Positions 48,605 through 63,840 of a stretch of DNA of 64,000 bases are shown here, one piece after another (position 1 is the stretch's first letter; each line of letters opens with the position of its first letter). Source of the DNA: Streptomyces sp. CA-278952 (GTDB lineage Bacteria > Actinomycetota > Actinomycetes > Streptomycetales > Streptomycetaceae); contig NZ_CP112880.1 in the NCBI RefSeq assembly GCF_028747205.1, positions 3,968,001-4,032,000 of the forward strand, read 5' to 3'. Made by a program: the position numbers and the translations under genes. The notes beneath the pieces were generated by a model that saw only the letters and a list, made by a program, of their open reading frames with translations, was not told the origin of the DNA and did no database searches.

Positions 48605-48964
48605 TCAGGCTCCTTGAGCATTGGGCGAGGTCTCTGCGGCCGGGCTCGGAGGTTCGGAGACCGACCCCCCGGACGGCACATCAGCGGCGGACTCCCCGCC
48701 CTTTTCGCCGCGCAGGGCATTGCGCAGCAGCTCGTGCCACCGCGGACGCTTGCGTGGCGGGACATGATCCACACCGCCGGGTGACCACGGATTGCACCGC
48801 AGGATGCGCCAGGCTGTCAGCGCTGTTCCCTTGATCGCACCGTGCCTGTCGATCGACGTATATCCATAGTGGGAACACGACGGGTAATAACGGCAGACAG
48901 GCCCGAGGAGTGGACTGATCGTCCACTGGTACAGCTTGATGAGAGCAAGCAGCGGGTACTTCAT
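48605..48964 (-). CDS. yidD: Membrane protein insertion efficiency factor YidD
   Basis: The 119-residue protein has the YidD core with conserved cysteines ([52 protein letters not shown]) followed by a non-conserved acidic tail. It overlaps the rnpA stop by four bases, so translation is coupled. Confidence 0.96.
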   Translation of the reverse strand: MKYPLLALIKLYQWTISPLLGPVCRYYPSCSHYGYTSIDRHGAIKGTALTAWRILRCNPWSPGGVDHVPPRKRPRWHELLRNALRGEKGGESAADVPSGGSVSEPPSPAAETSPNAQGA

Positions 48965-49332
48965 CGCGCGCCCCCTCCCAGCAGCCGCTGAAGGGCGGCG
49001 TCCAGGTCTCGGGCCAGCTGTGCATGGTCGGCGTCGCCCGCACCGGGCAGCGCCCGTACGACAACAAGGCTACCGGGGGGCAGCTGAGCCAGCCGGTCGC
49101 GGACCAGGTGGCGAAGCTTCCGCTTCACCGCGGTACGGACGACTGCGCCCCCCACTGCCTTGCTGACAACGAAACCCGCACGCGGCGGGGGAACAGTCTC
49201 CCCCGTCACGTGCGGGTCCGTATCACCGCTGCGTAGATGGACGACGAGCAGTGGACGTCCGGCTCGACGTCCTCGTCGTACCGCGGTCGCGAAGTCCTCG
49301 CGCCGCCTCAGCCGATTCTCGGTAGGCAGCAC
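48961..49332 (-). CDS. rnpA: Ribonuclease P protein component
   Basis: RnpA assists the RNase P RNA in trimming tRNA 5' ends. The 123-residue product starts [23 protein letters not shown] and has the basic motif [24 protein letters not shown] at 49332 gives the length known for Streptomyces RnpA; the reading frame stays open into the rpmH gene but that extension is not used. Confidence 0.96.
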   Translation of the reverse strand: MLPTENRLRRREDFATAVRRGRRAGRPLLVVHLRSGDTDPHVTGETVPPPRAGFVVSKAVGGAVVRTAVKRKLRHLVRDRLAQLPPGSLVVVRALPGAGDADHAQLARDLDAALQRLLGGGAR

Positions 49333-49351
49333 GTCATGGACCTGTTGGCGA

Positions 49352-49489
49352 TCAGGCGGACAGGCTGCTGCGGCCCTTGCCACGGCGGTTCGCGAGAATC
49401 GCACGGCCGGCACGGGTACGCATGCGCAGCCGGAAGCCATGGGTCTTGGCGCGACGACGGTTGTTCGGCTGGAAGGTGCGCTTGCTCAC
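49352..49489 (-). CDS. rpmH: Large-subunit ribosomal protein bL34
   Basis: A 45-residue protein, [20 protein letters not shown] at the start and [18 protein letters not shown] at the end, a complete bL34. It begins with GTG at 49489 and is the first gene of the rpmH-rnpA-yidD-yidC-jag unit, divergent from dnaA across 381 bases. Confidence 0.98.
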
Positions 49490-49721
49490 TCGGGGGCTCC
49501 AGAAATGATTCGTGTGTTGGCGGGACATCGCCTGGCTGTCACCGTGCGCCCACGAGGAACTCGCGTAAACGCCTTAGTGCACCGCTTCACAATCACAGAT
49601 CGTGATCTTTGCCCATCGGAGGCAGGCGGCAGCAGCCATCGACAACTCGACCTGGTCACGGTACGCGCGGCTACGCCATCCGGTCAAACCGGCTTCGCGT
49701 GACCCCTCATTGTGCACAGCC

Positions 49722-49730
49722 TGTGGACAA
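49722..49730. promoter_or_regulatory. DnaA box in the rpmH-dnaA gap
   Basis: TGTGGACAA, the reverse complement of the preferred Streptomyces box TTGTCCACA, lies 141 bases upstream of the dnaA start, with a weaker TGTGCACAG at 49711-49719. It fits known DnaA autorepression. The rest of this 381-base gap should hold the rpmH and dnaA promoters, which I cannot place exactly. Confidence 0.8.
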
Positions 49731-49870
49731 CAACTTGAACCGCGCGGCTCCGCCTGACTACCGTGGCTGAACTCCGGTTCTTTTCCTTCCCGACTGCCGG
49801 GCCTCACCCGACCCGACCCATCCCGTCCCGAGAACCACACATTCGTGGGACATGCGAGAGAGCGTGCCTT

Positions 49871-51733
49871 GTGGCTGACGTACCTGCCGATCTTGCCGCA
49901 GTGTGGCCGCGAGTGCTGGAACAACTCCTCGGGGAGGGTCAGCAGGGCATCGAGCCGAAGGACAAGCAGTGGATCGAGCGCTGCCAGCCCCTGGCACTCG
50001 TCGCCGACACCGCGCTGCTGGCCGTTCCCAACGAATGGGGCAAGCACGTCCTGGAGGGCCGGCTCGCGCCGCTCCTCAGCGAGACGCTGACCCGCGAGTG
50101 CGGCCGCCCCATCCGGATCGCGATCACCGTCGACGACTCCGCGGGCGACCCGCCCGCGCCCCCGATGCACCAGTCGCACCAGAGCCAGCAGGGCCGCCGC
50201 TACCCGGCGCAGCCCCGCGACGACGGCCCGCGGGGCGACACGTACGACGGATACGGCCACCGGCCCTCCGACGACGGCATGCCGACGGCCCGGCCGGCCT
50301 ACCCGGACTACCAGCAGCAGCGCCCGGAGCCCGGCGCCTGGCCGCGTACCCAGGAGGACCTCTCCTGGCAGCAGCCGCGGCACGGCGCGTACCAGGACCG
50401 CGAGCAGCCCTCCGGCGAGCCGTACCGCGAGAGCGAGTCGTACCGGGAGCGCGAGAACGAGCAGTACCGGGAGCAGCCCCCGGAGCAGTGGCGCGAGCCC
50501 TACGGCACCGGCCGCCCCCAGCAGCACGACTACCGGTCGCAGCCTCCCGAGCACCAGGGGTACGAGCAGCAGCGCCCCGACCGCCAGGACCAGCAGCAGC
50601 CGGGGCCCCGCCAGGGCGGCCACGGCCCCGGGCGGACCGGCGGTTCGGTACCCGGTCCGATGGGCGCCCAGCCCGCCCCCGCGCCCGGCCCCGGCGAACC
50701 GCACGCCCGGCTGAACCCGAAATACCTCTTCGACACCTTCGTCATCGGGGCGTCCAACCGGTTCGCACACGCCGCGGCCGTCGCCGTCGCCGAGGCTCCG
50801 GCGAAGGCGTACAACCCCCTCTTCATCTACGGGGAGTCGGGGCTCGGCAAGACCCACCTGCTGCACGCCATCGGGCACTACGCGCGGAGCCTCTACCCGG
50901 GGACCCGGGTGCGGTACGTGAGCTCGGAGGAGTTCACCAACGAGTTCATCAACTCGATCCGCGACGGCAAGGGCGACACCTTCCGCAAGCGGTACCGCGA
51001 CGTGGACATCCTGCTGGTCGACGACATCCAGTTCCTGGCGAGCAAGGAGTCGACGCAGGAGGAGTTCTTCCACACCTTCAATACGCTGCACAACGCGAAC
51101 AAGCAGATCGTGCTCTCCTCGGACCGGCCGCCCAAGCAGCTGGTGACGCTGGAGGACCGGCTGCGCAACCGCTTCGAGTGGGGTCTGACGACCGACGTCC
51201 AGCCGCCCGAGCTGGAGACCCGGATCGCGATCCTCCGGAAGAAGGCGGTGCAGGAGCAGCTCAACGCCCCGCCGGAGGTACTGGAGTTCATCGCCTCGCG
51301 GATCTCGCGCAACATCCGTGAGCTGGAGGGCGCGCTGATCCGGGTGACCGCCTTCGCCTCGCTGAACCGGCAGCCGGTGGACCTCGGGCTGACCGAGATC
51401 GTCCTGAAGGACCTGATCCCGGGCGGCGAGGAATCGGCGCCGGAGATCACCGCGCCGGCCATCATGGCGGCGACCGCGGACTACTTCGGCCTCACCGTGG
51501 ACGACCTCTGCGGGTCCTCCCGCAGCCGGGTCCTGGTGACGGCGCGCCAGATCGCCATGTATCTGTGCCGCGAGCTCACCGACCTCTCGCTGCCGAAGAT
51601 CGGTGCGCAGTTCGGCGGCCGCGACCATACGACGGTGATGCACGCGGACCGGAAGATCCGGGCGCTGATGGCGGAGCGCCGCTCCATCTACAACCAGGTC
51701 ACCGAGCTGACCAACCGCATCAAGAACGGCTGA
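49871..51733 (+). CDS. dnaA: Chromosomal replication initiator DnaA
   Basis: DnaA opens oriC. The 620-residue protein has domain I (1-95), an unusually long domain II linker (about 95-275) rich in Gln, Pro, Arg, Tyr and Glu, the AAA+ domain III with Walker [16 protein letters not shown] (about 321-335) and Walker [11 protein letters not shown] (about 380), and domain IV with the box-binding signature [15 protein letters not shown] (about 580). E. coli DnaA has 467 residues; the extra length is in domain II, as in other streptomycetes. GTG at 49871. Confidence 0.98.
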   Translation: MADVPADLAAVWPRVLEQLLGEGQQGIEPKDKQWIERCQPLALVADTALLAVPNEWGKHVLEGRLAPLLSETLTRECGRPIRIAITVDDSAGDPPAPPMHQSHQSQQGRRYPAQPRDDGPRGDTYDGYGHRPSDDGMPTARPAYPDYQQQRPEPGAWPRTQEDLSWQQPRHGAYQDREQPSGEPYRESESYRERENEQYREQPPEQWREPYGTGRPQQHDYRSQPPEHQGYEQQRPDRQDQQQPGPRQGGHGPGRTGGSVPGPMGAQPAPAPGPGEPHARLNPKYLFDTFVIGASNRFAHAAAVAVAEAPAKAYNPLFIYGESGLGKTHLLHAIGHYARSLYPGTRVRYVSSEEFTNEFINSIRDGKGDTFRKRYRDVDILLVDDIQFLASKESTQEEFFHTFNTLHNANKQIVLSSDRPPKQLVTLEDRLRNRFEWGLTTDVQPPELETRIAILRKKAVQEQLNAPPEVLEFIASRISRNIRELEGALIRVTAFASLNRQPVDLGLTEIVLKDLIPGGEESAPEITAPAIMAATADYFGLTVDDLCGSSRSRVLVTARQIAMYLCRELTDLSLPKIGAQFGGRDHTTVMHADRKIRALMAERRSIYNQVTELTNRIKNG

Positions 51734-51772
51734 CGCCGGCTTCCGGGGCTTCTCCCGAAGCGTTTCTCAGGG

Positions 51773-51809
51773 GCGCCTGGCGCGGACCTCCACGGTCCGC
51801 GCCAGGCGC
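51773..51809 (+). terminator. dnaA terminator
   Basis: Arms 51773-51788 and 51794-51809 form a perfect 16-bp stem with a 5-base loop, followed by TTTT, 39 bases after the dnaA stop. Confidence 0.92.
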
Positions 51810-52417
51810 TTTTCGCGTACCCGGGGCCCCGCAGAGGGCTGCCCGGAGCCACCATCGGGCTGTTCGAGGCCCTCGTCGAGCGCTCCGTCGAGCCCGCGCT
51901 GTTCGAATAGGGGCTGCTCAGAGGCTCTTCTCCACAGATGTGGGAGAAATCTTCCGTCCACAGCCTGGGGACTGGGAAGTTGTCCATATTGCGTCCACAG
52001 GGCGCGCTGCCGATACTCCATCAGGCCAGGTCACCCGGCTGGGGATTTGTGGTCAACCGTCATCCACAGGCTGTGGACAGAATTTTCGTCCACAGGGGGC
52101 CGTCGCGGTTGTCCACCGGCGACCCACAGGCTGAGCCTTGTTGTCCCCAGCTTCGTCCCGCTTCTCCACACCTCTGTCCACTGTTCGGCAACGCAACACA
52201 CGCTCTCACCGCCCGGAGTGAAAGGCGTCACACCAAGGGGGTCGGTTGGGCTGTGGGGAACGTGGGTAAAGCTGGGGACAGGCCTGGGGAGAAGTGGCCC
52301 CCTCCTGTGCATCGGGTGTGCAGAACTTTCGCCCGTCCACAGAAAGCCCCGGTTGTCCACGGGCGCCACCCACAGGACCGGTGGACAAAAAACAGTCGCT
52401 GACCTGCGCAAACGACG

Positions 52418-52455
52418 TTATCCACGGTATCCACAAGGCCTACTACTACTACCAC
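52418..52455. other. Candidate DnaA-trio unwinding element
   Basis: Two abutting same-direction boxes (TTATCCACG, GTATCCACA), a short GC spacer (AGGCC, 52436-52440) and TAC-TAC-TAC-TAC-CAC (52441-52455). The complementary strand reads TAG repeats, the DnaA-trio pattern. The order and spacing closely resemble the basal unwinding element of Bacillus subtilis oriC. Confidence 0.7.
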
Positions 52456-52672
52456 CCAGAGTTAGCTAGGAATCAGCTTCGAAGTGGGTGCTGTGGACAA
52501 CTCGGCCCTCGACCGCAGCGAAGCTCGTGGCCCGACTTGACCCCGAGCAGCAACGACTGTCGGTGCCGTACGTCAGACTGGACCCCGGAGCCTCCCCAGC
52601 CCTCGGCAGGGAGCTCCGGTCCAGACGACGAAGGCCAGCAGGGCGAGCGAGCAACAGCAGGAGGCGGTTCCG

Positions 52673-53803
52673 GTGAAGATCCGGGTGGAGCGCGATGTAC
52701 TCGCGGAGGCGGTGGCCTGGGTGGCCCGCAGCCTCCCGGCCCGTCCGCCGGCGCCCGTTCTCGCGGGCCTTCTGCTGAAGGCCGAGGACGGAGCTCTCAG
52801 CTTCTCCAGCTTCGACTACGAGGTCTCCGCCAGGGTCTCCGTGGACGCGGAGATCGACGAGGACGGCACGGTGCTCGTCTCCGGCCGGCTGCTCGCCGAC
52901 ATCTGCCGCGCCCTGCCCAACCGCCCGGTGGAGATCTCCACCGACGGTGTGCGGGCCACGGTCGTCTGCGGCTCCTCCCGCTTCACCCTCCACACACTGC
53001 CTGTGGAGGAGTACCCAGCGCTGCCGCAGATGCCGACCGCCACGGGCACCGTCCCCGGTGAGGTCTTCGCCTCGGCCGCCGCCCAGGTCGCCATCGCCGC
53101 CGGCCGCGACGACACGCTGCCCGTGCTCACCGGTGTGCGGATCGAGATCGAGGGCGACACGGTCACCCTCGCCTCCACCGACCGCTACCGCTTCGCGGTC
53201 CGCGAGTTCCTGTGGAAGCCGGAGAACGCCGACGCCTCGGCGGTCGCCCTGGTGCCCGCCAAGACCCTCCTGGACACCGCCAAGGCGCTCACGAGCGGCG
53301 ACACGGTCACCCTGGCGCTCTCCGGCTCCGGCGCGGGCGAGGGCCTGATCGGCTTCGAGGGCGCCGGACGCCGGACGACCACGCGCCTCCTCGAAGGCGA
53401 TCTGCCGAAGTACCGCACGCTCTTCCCGACCGAGTTCAACTCCGTCGCGGTGATCGAGACGGCTCCCTTCGTCGAGGCCGTCAAGCGCGTGGCCCTGGTC
53501 GCCGAGCGCAACACCCCCGTACGGCTCAGCTTCGAGCAGGGCGTCCTCATCCTGGAAGCCGGTTCCAGTGACGACGCACAGGCTGTGGAGCGCGTCGACG
53601 CGGTGCTGGAGGGCGACGACATCTCGATCGCCTTCAACCCGACGTTCCTGCTGGACGGTCTGAGCGCGATCGACTCCCCGGTCGCCCAGCTCTCGTTCAC
53701 CACGTCCACCAAGCCCGCCCTGCTCAGCGGCCGCCCGGCGGTCGACGCCGAGGCGGACGCCGCGTACAAGTACCTGATCATGCCGGTCCGCCTCTCCGGC
53801 TGA
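52673..53803 (+). CDS. dnaN: DNA polymerase III sliding clamp (beta subunit)
   Basis: The 376-residue clamp encircles DNA and tethers polymerase. Its three similar domains are visible from MKIRVERDVLAEAVAWVARSLP, through VLTGVRIEIEGDTVTLASTDRYRFAVRE, to the C-terminal YLIMPVRLSG. GTG at 52673 follows AGGAGGCGG. It is the first gene on the right side of oriC. Confidence 0.98.
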   Translation: MKIRVERDVLAEAVAWVARSLPARPPAPVLAGLLLKAEDGALSFSSFDYEVSARVSVDAEIDEDGTVLVSGRLLADICRALPNRPVEISTDGVRATVVCGSSRFTLHTLPVEEYPALPQMPTATGTVPGEVFASAAAQVAIAAGRDDTLPVLTGVRIEIEGDTVTLASTDRYRFAVREFLWKPENADASAVALVPAKTLLDTAKALTSGDTVTLALSGSGAGEGLIGFEGAGRRTTTRLLEGDLPKYRTLFPTEFNSVAVIETAPFVEAVKRVALVAERNTPVRLSFEQGVLILEAGSSDDAQAVERVDAVLEGDDISIAFNPTFLLDGLSAIDSPVAQLSFTTSTKPALLSGRPAVDAEADAAYKYLIMPVRLSG

Positions 53804-53849
53804 TCCCGGCTTCCCCCGGCCGACCGGGGGAGCTGTCCGCAGCAGTTTC

Positions 53850-53883
53850 CGGCGGGCCCGCTCGGCGCGGAGCGGGCCCGCCG
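53850..53883 (+). terminator. dnaN terminator
   Basis: Arms 53850-53863 and 53870-53883 form a perfect 14-bp GC-rich stem around GGCGCG. Confidence 0.85.
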
Positions 53884-53964
53884 CGCTGTCCCCCGCCGGG
53901 CGTAGGCTCGGTCCTGGGCGCAAACGCCCCGACGCTTATCGCCACGACGCTTAAGGAATCTCTG

Positions 53965-54849
53965 ATGGAGCTCGGTCTCGTCGGCCTCGGCAAGATGGGC
54001 GGCAACATGCGCGAGCGCATCCGCCGCGCAGGCCACACCGTCATCGGTTACGACCGCAACCCGGATGTCGCCGATGTCCACAGTCTCGAAGAGCTTGTGG
54101 GCAGGCTGAAGGGCCCGCGGGTCGTCTGGGTCATGGTCCCGGCCGGTGCCGCGACCCAGTCCACGATCGACGAGCTGGCCGAGCTGCTCTCGCCCGGCGA
54201 CGTCGTCGTGGACGGTGGGAACTCCCGCTGGACCGACGACGAGAAGCACGCCGCCGAGCTGGGCATCAAGGACATCGGTTTCGTGGACTGCGGCGTCTCC
54301 GGCGGCGTCTGGGGCCTGAAGAACGGTTACGCCCTGATGTACGGCGGCACCGAGGAGAACGTGGCGAAGGTCCAGCCGATCTTCGACGCACTGAAGCCCG
54401 AGGGCGACTTCGGCTCCGTGCACGCGGGCAAGGTCGGCGCCGGCCACTTCGCGAAGATGGTCCACAACGGCATCGAGTACGCCATGATGCAGGCCTACGC
54501 CGAGGGCTGGGAGCTCCTGGAGAAGGTCGACTCCGTCACCGACGTGCGTGAGGTCTTCCGCTCCTGGCAGGAGGGCACGGTCATCCGTTCCTGGCTGCTC
54601 GACCTCGCGGTCAACGCGCTCGACGACGACGAGCACCTGGAGAAGCTGCGGGGCTTCGCCGCCGACTCGGGCGAGGGCCGCTGGACGGTGGAGGCCGCGA
54701 TCGACAACGCGGTGCCGCTGCCCGCGATCACGGCGTCGCTGTTCGCGCGGTTCGCCTCGCGCCAGGACGACTCGCCGCAGATGAAGATGATCGCCGCGCT
54801 GCGCAACCAGTTCGGCGGCCACGCGGTCGAGTCCAAGTCCGAGAACTGA
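53965..54849 (+). CDS. gnd: 6-phosphogluconate dehydrogenase, short (YqeC) form
   Basis: The enzyme oxidatively decarboxylates 6-phosphogluconate to ribulose 5-phosphate. The 294-residue short form has the dinucleotide loop [46 protein letters not shown] and the catalytic-Lys stretch [21 protein letters not shown]. It lacks the long C-terminal half of the 470-residue type. It is conserved between dnaN and recF in Streptomyces. Confidence 0.96.
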   Translation: MELGLVGLGKMGGNMRERIRRAGHTVIGYDRNPDVADVHSLEELVGRLKGPRVVWVMVPAGAATQSTIDELAELLSPGDVVVDGGNSRWTDDEKHAAELGIKDIGFVDCGVSGGVWGLKNGYALMYGGTEENVAKVQPIFDALKPEGDFGSVHAGKVGAGHFAKMVHNGIEYAMMQAYAEGWELLEKVDSVTDVREVFRSWQEGTVIRSWLLDLAVNALDDDEHLEKLRGFAADSGEGRWTVEAAIDNAVPLPAITASLFARFASRQDDSPQMKMIAALRNQFGGHAVESKSEN

Positions 54850-54916
54850 TCGGAACGCCGGCGACGCGTCGGCAGCGCAACAACCTGCGAAGCACCATCG
54901 GGAGAGGTCGGCCACC

Positions 54917-56047
54917 ATGCACGTCACCCATCTCTCGCTGGCCGACTTCCGCTCGTACGCCCGGGTCGAGGTCCCTCTCGACCCGGGCGTCACCGCGTTC
55001 GTAGGGCCCAACGGGCAGGGCAAGACCAACCTGGTCGAGGCGGTCGGCTATCTCGCCACCCTCGGCAGCCATCGGGTCTCCTCTGATGCCCCGCTGGTGC
55101 GGATGGGCGCGGAGCGGGCGGTGATCCGTGCGGCGGTCACCCAGGGCGAACGGTCCCAGCTGATCGAGCTGGAGCTGAATCCCGGCCGCGCCAACCGGGC
55201 CCGTATCAACCGGTCCTCGCAGGTCAGGCCGCGTGACGTGCTCGGGATCGTACGGACCGTGCTGTTCGCGCCGGAGGATCTGGCCCTGGTCAAGGGCGAC
55301 CCCGGTGAGCGGCGGCGGTTCCTGGACGAGCTGATCACGGCGCGGTCGCCCCGGATGGCCGGGGTCCGCTCCGACTACGAGCGGGTGCTCAAGCAGCGCA
55401 ACACCCTGCTGAAGTCCGCGGCGATGGCCCGGCGGCACGGCGGTCGCTCGATGGACATGTCCACCCTCGACGTCTGGGACCAGCACCTGGGCCGGGTGGG
55501 CGCGGAGCTGCTCGCGCAGCGTCTCGATCTGATCGCCACGCTCCAGCCGCTGGCCGACAAGGCGTACGGGGACGTGGCTCCGGGCGGCGGTCCGGTGGCG
55601 CTGGAGTACCGCAGCTCGGTCGGCGAGGACGTGGGCCCCGAGCGCACCCGCGACGAGCTGTACGAGCAGCTGATCGCGACGCTCGTGGGGGTCCGCAAGC
55701 AGGAGGTCGAGCGGGGTGTGACCCTCGTCGGCCCGCACCGCGACGATCTGGTGCTCGGTCTGCGGGGGATGCCGGCGAAGGGGTACGCGAGCCACGGCGA
55801 GTCCTGGAGTTACGCGCTGGCGCTGCGGCTGGCCAGTTACGAGCTGCTGCGCTCCGAGGGCAACGAGCCGGTGCTGGTGCTGGACGACGTCTTCGCCGAG
55901 CTGGACGCCCGTCGCCGTGAGCGGCTGGCGGAGCTGGTGGCTCCGGGCGAGCAGGTGCTCGTGACGGCCGCGGTGGCGGAGGACGTTCCGGGCGTGCTGG
56001 CGGGGGCGCGGTACGCGGTGTCCTCGGGCGAGGTGGAGCGCGTATGA
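54917..56047 (+). CDS. recF: DNA replication and repair protein RecF
   Basis: RecF is an SMC-like ATPase that helps load RecA at gaps. The 376-residue product has [52 protein letters not shown] (Walker A), the signature [18 protein letters not shown] and Walker [20 protein letters not shown]. It overlaps the DUF721 gene by four bases, so the two are translationally coupled. Confidence 0.98.
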   Translation: MHVTHLSLADFRSYARVEVPLDPGVTAFVGPNGQGKTNLVEAVGYLATLGSHRVSSDAPLVRMGAERAVIRAAVTQGERSQLIELELNPGRANRARINRSSQVRPRDVLGIVRTVLFAPEDLALVKGDPGERRRFLDELITARSPRMAGVRSDYERVLKQRNTLLKSAAMARRHGGRSMDMSTLDVWDQHLGRVGAELLAQRLDLIATLQPLADKAYGDVAPGGGPVALEYRSSVGEDVGPERTRDELYEQLIATLVGVRKQEVERGVTLVGPHRDDLVLGLRGMPAKGYASHGESWSYALALRLASYELLRSEGNEPVLVLDDVFAELDARRRERLAELVAPGEQVLVTAAVAEDVPGVLAGARYAVSSGEVERV

Positions 56048-56739
56048 CCGGCCGGGGCGAGAGCGGGGCGGGCCGACGGGGATCGGCCTCCCGCGCGGGC
56101 GGTACGGGAGCGGCGCGGGCGAAGGGCGCGGGCCGGGCCGGTGGGCCGGCAGAGGCGTTGCCGGATCCGGCCGCTTCCGGGACGACGTCCGGGACGGCCT
56201 CCGGGGCGCCTTCGGGGGCGTCGAAGCCGCTCGAGGTGACCGGCGTCGATCTCGCCCGGGTCGCGTTGCGGGCGGCGAAGGAGCAGGCCAGGGCACGGGG
56301 GGCGGCGGCGCAGCAGAAGAAGCAGGCCCGGCGGGGCGGCGGGCTGCGCTCGGGCGCCCGGTCGGACGGCCGGGATCCGCAGCCGCTGGGTTCCGCGATC
56401 AACCGGCTGATCACCGAGCGGGGCTGGGAGACGCCCGCGGCGGTCGGCGGGGTGATGGGGCGGTGGCCGCAGATCGTCGGCGACGATCTGGCGAACCACT
56501 GCGTACCCCTGCGGTACGACGACGATCCGGACGCCCGGGTGCTGACCGTCAGCTGCGACTCGACGGCGTGGGCGACGCAGCTGCGGCTGCTGGCTCCTCA
56601 GCTGGTGGCCCGGCTGAACGCGGATCTGGGGCAGGGCACCGTACGGATGATCAAGGTGGTCGGGCCGGGGGGCCCGGAGCGCCGGTTCGGGCCGTTGCGG
56701 GCGCCCGGCAGCAAGGGTCCTGGCGACACCTACGGGTGA
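56044..56739 (+). CDS. DUF721 / DciA-type helicase loader
   Basis: The 231-residue protein has a low-complexity Gly/Ala/Arg/Ser start (1-110) and a C-terminal DUF721 (DciA) domain, [44 protein letters not shown], then [26 protein letters not shown]. DciA proteins help load DnaB in bacteria lacking DnaC/DnaI. Its place between recF and gyrB fits. Start ATG overlaps the recF stop. Confidence 0.92.
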   Translation: MTGRGESGAGRRGSASRAGGTGAARAKGAGRAGGPAEALPDPAASGTTSGTASGAPSGASKPLEVTGVDLARVALRAAKEQARARGAAAQQKKQARRGGGLRSGARSDGRDPQPLGSAINRLITERGWETPAAVGGVMGRWPQIVGDDLANHCVPLRYDDDPDARVLTVSCDSTAWATQLRLLAPQLVARLNADLGQGTVRMIKVVGPGGPERRFGPLRAPGSKGPGDTYG

Positions 56740-59257
<2,518 letters not shown>

Positions 59258-59304
59258 GTCGGCCGTACCAGCGACGCCGCAGCTCGAAAGGACTTTGACC
59301 AGCA

Positions 59305-61944
<2,640 letters not shown>

Positions 61945-61947
61945 AGC

Positions 61948-62658
61948 GTGAGTGGAGCCACGGGCGCCGGTTCGGCCGCTTCCGGAGCTGGAGCGAACGG
62001 TGCCCGTGGCCCTGCCACGGACTCCCAAGGGGGCACTGTGACGGACACACGAGGGCCTCAGCCCCAGTACGAGGGTTACGCGACCGGGCCCCTGCCCGGC
62101 GAGCGTGAGCCCGCACCGGGGCCGTCGGGGCCGTACCACCCGCCCAAGGCGTACCAGGGGCCCGGCGGCGACACCCAGGGCGGCCAGCGCCCCGGAGAGC
62201 CGGTCGGCGGCACGCTGGGGGGCGCGCAGGGCGTGGGCGGCGCTCAGGCGACGCGCAAGCCGCGCACGGGGGCGCGGACCACTCCGCGTACCCGCAAGGC
62301 CCGTCTGCGGGTGGCCAAGGCCGACCCGTGGTCGGTGATGAAGGTCAGCTTCCTGCTGTCGATCGCGCTGGGCATCTGCACCGTGGTGGCGTCGGCGGTG
62401 CTGTGGATGGTCATGGACGCGATGGGCGTCTTCGAGACCGTCGGCGGCACGATCAGCGAGGCCACCGGCTCGAACGAGAGCAACGGCTTCGATCTGCAGT
62501 CGTTCCTGTCGCTGCCGCGCGTGCTCATCTTCACCTCGGTCATCGCCGTGATCGACGTGGTGCTGGCCACCGCGCTGGCGACGCTGGGCGCCTTCATCTA
62601 CAACCTGTCGGCGGGCTTCGTGGGCGGCGTCGAGCTCACGCTGGCCGAGGACGAGTAG
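61948..62658 (+). CDS. DUF3566 transmembrane protein
   Basis: The 236-residue protein has a long disordered start (1-120, rich in Gly, Pro, Ala, Thr), then the DUF3566 domain: RLRVAKADPWSVMKVSFLLSIALGICTVVASAVLW, a loop, and LPRVLIFTSVIAVIDVVLATALATLGAFIYNLSAGFVGGVELTL, giving two main helices. It begins four bases after gyrA, the same place as Rv0007 in Mycobacterium tuberculosis. Function is unknown. Confidence 0.93.
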   Translation: MSGATGAGSAASGAGANGARGPATDSQGGTVTDTRGPQPQYEGYATGPLPGEREPAPGPSGPYHPPKAYQGPGGDTQGGQRPGEPVGGTLGGAQGVGGAQATRKPRTGARTTPRTRKARLRVAKADPWSVMKVSFLLSIALGICTVVASAVLWMVMDAMGVFETVGGTISEATGSNESNGFDLQSFLSLPRVLIFTSVIAVIDVVLATALATLGAFIYNLSAGFVGGVELTLAEDE

Positions 62659-62729
62659 CGCGCCGAGTATCGATTTTGGGACTGGCCCCGACGTGCGCTA
62701 ATCTTCAGAAGTCAGCGCGACAGCGCGGC

Positions 62730-62803
62730 GGGGCTATAGCTCAGTTGGTTAGAGCGCATCCCTGATAAGGATGAGGCCACAGGTTCAAATCCTGTTAGCC
62801 CCA
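62730..62803 (+). tRNA. tRNA-Ile (anticodon GAT)
   Basis: A complete cloverleaf of 74 bases: acceptor GGGGCTA/TAGCCCC, D arm from AGCTCAGTTGGTTAGAGC, anticodon GAT at 62764-62766 in CTGATAA, T arm with GGTTCAAATCC. The CCA end is not encoded. A terminator follows at 62810-62843. Confidence 0.98.
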
Positions 62804-62809
62804 CAGAAC

Positions 62810-62843
62810 GAAGACCCCCAGTCACCAGTGGCTGGGGGTCTTC
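62810..62843 (+). terminator. Terminator after tRNA-Ile
   Basis: Arms 62810-62821 and 62832-62843 form a perfect 12-bp stem (GAAGACCCCCAG). Confidence 0.88.
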
Positions 62844-62890
62844 GCGTTGACGGGGCCGGTGCGGTCGGTCGGTCGGCTCTCGGCCGGACG

Positions 62891-62950
62891 GGGCTGGGTC
62901 GGGCTGGCCTGGGCTGGGTCGGGCTGGGTCGGGCTGGCTCGGGTCGGGGC
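62891..62950. repeat. 10-bp tandem repeat, G-rich
   Basis: Six units in exact 10-base register begin GGGCTGG or GGGTCGG: three are GGGCTGGGTC (62891, 62911, 62921) and three are variants. Similar but less regular sequence continues to about 63000. The 376-base gap 62804-63179 holds this repeat, the tRNA terminator and an imperfect hairpin near 63123-63157 that may end the minus-strand gene; I see no gene in it. Confidence 0.8.
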
Positions 62951-63179
62951 TGGCTGAGGCCGGGGTCGGTTCGCGTGGGCGAGTTGGGTCGGGGAGCCGG
63001 GCGTACGGGCGGGTCCTTGGGGGCGGCCCGGCCCGGGGAAGGCCCCGGGCCTGCGGGACGTTGCCCGCCCGGTGTCCATGGGAGGTCACCGGGGCGCAGA
63101 ACCGGCTCGGGACACACGGAAAGGGCCCCCGGCCGGTGTGAACCGGACCAGGGGCCCCGGAGTGCGGTGGGCGCCGGGA

Positions 63180-63548
63180 TCAGGGGGGTGGCGCCGGGGA
63201 GTCGCCTTCCGGGGCTGCGTGGTGGGAGCCGGCCGGTCCGGTCGTGCGGGCGGCCTCCGCGGGGTCGAGCGACAGGTGCCGGGTGGCCGGGGAGGAGCCG
63301 TGGGCCTCCGCTCGGATGCGCTGCTTCATCGTGGGCGGAAGGGCCCGGTCACGCGGAAGGGTCCATCGGACCGAGGGGGCGATCGGGGTTGCCGCGGCGG
63401 CTGCCGTGTGCTCCTGGGTCGTGGTGCTCGGCTGCGCCGCGGCGTTCGCGGTACTCGCCGTGGCGGTGGCGAGGCCCAGCGACGCCAGGAGGGCGAAGAA
63501 CGCGGTGATGAAGGCGGTCCAGAGGTTCTTGGGCTGGAAGGTGCTCAT
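63180..63548 (-). CDS. Small secreted or membrane-anchored protein, DUF6344-like
   Basis: The 122-residue product starts MSTFQPKNLWTAFITAFFALLASLGLATATASTANAAAQP, a signal sequence with a probable cleavage site after ANAA, followed by an Ala/Thr/Pro-rich region and a stretch PSVRWTLPRDRALPPTMKQRIRAEAHGSSPATRH. I associate it with the DUF6344 family from memory. ATG at 63548 follows GAGGGG. Function unknown. Confidence 0.7.
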   Translation of the reverse strand: MSTFQPKNLWTAFITAFFALLASLGLATATASTANAAAQPSTTTQEHTAAAAATPIAPSVRWTLPRDRALPPTMKQRIRAEAHGSSPATRHLSLDPAEAARTTGPAGSHHAAPEGDSPAPPP

Positions 63549-63840
63549 GGCCCCTCGCTTTCGGACGGTCCGGTTGCTGACTTCTCCGATCATGTGGATC
63601 CGGCCCGTGATTTCGAGGAGCGACGCCCGCTCCGCGCCGATCTTCGGATGAACACCACTCGTATGGTGCAACTGGAGTGGACAGGCCCTCGCGGACGGTC
63701 GGAAACGGGTGCTCGGAGGTCCTTCCGGACGCCGTGGAGGGGGTGCTCCGGGGCCCCCGGGCAGGTAACCGATCGGTATCGGCCGGTGTGTATAGTCGGC
63801 GACAGAAGGCCCATACGCCAAGGAAAGACGAGGTCGCGCG

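Larger units (their letters stand above)
51734..52672. other. oriC: Chromosomal replication origin oriC
   Basis: The 939-base dnaA-dnaN gap holds about 17 DnaA-box-like 9-mers in both orientations. Among them: TTCTCCACA 51928 and 52162, CCGTCCACA 51954 and 52333, TTGTCCATA 51980, GCGTCCACA 51991, TCATCCACA 52060, TGTGGACAG 52072, TCGTCCACA 52086, TTGTCCACC 52109, CTGTCCACT 52174, TTGTCCACG 52353, GGTGGACAA 52380, TTATCCACG 52418, GTATCCACA 52427, TGTGGACAA 52492. They fall in two clusters with a sparse stretch at 52183-52332. There is no long AT-rich block; the candidate unwinding element is at 52418-52455. Confidence 0.97.

Noticed and set aside
49711..49719. TGTGCACAG as a second DnaA box at the dnaA promoter
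   Set aside because: It departs from the consensus at a central position; mentioned with the good box at 49722 but not counted as a separate site.
49574..51643. Long minus-strand frame opposite dnaA
   Set aside because: Mirror frame of dnaA with no start signal, low-complexity Leu/Val/Arg composition and no recognisable domain.
53185..55029. Minus-strand frame of 614 codons opposite dnaN-gnd
   Set aside because: Antisense shadow covering two certain genes and the dnaN terminator.
62866..63079. Pro/Arg/Thr-rich frames over the G-rich repeat
   Set aside because: The amino-acid pattern is only the translation of the 10-base repeat in each frame; no ribosome site or conserved residue.
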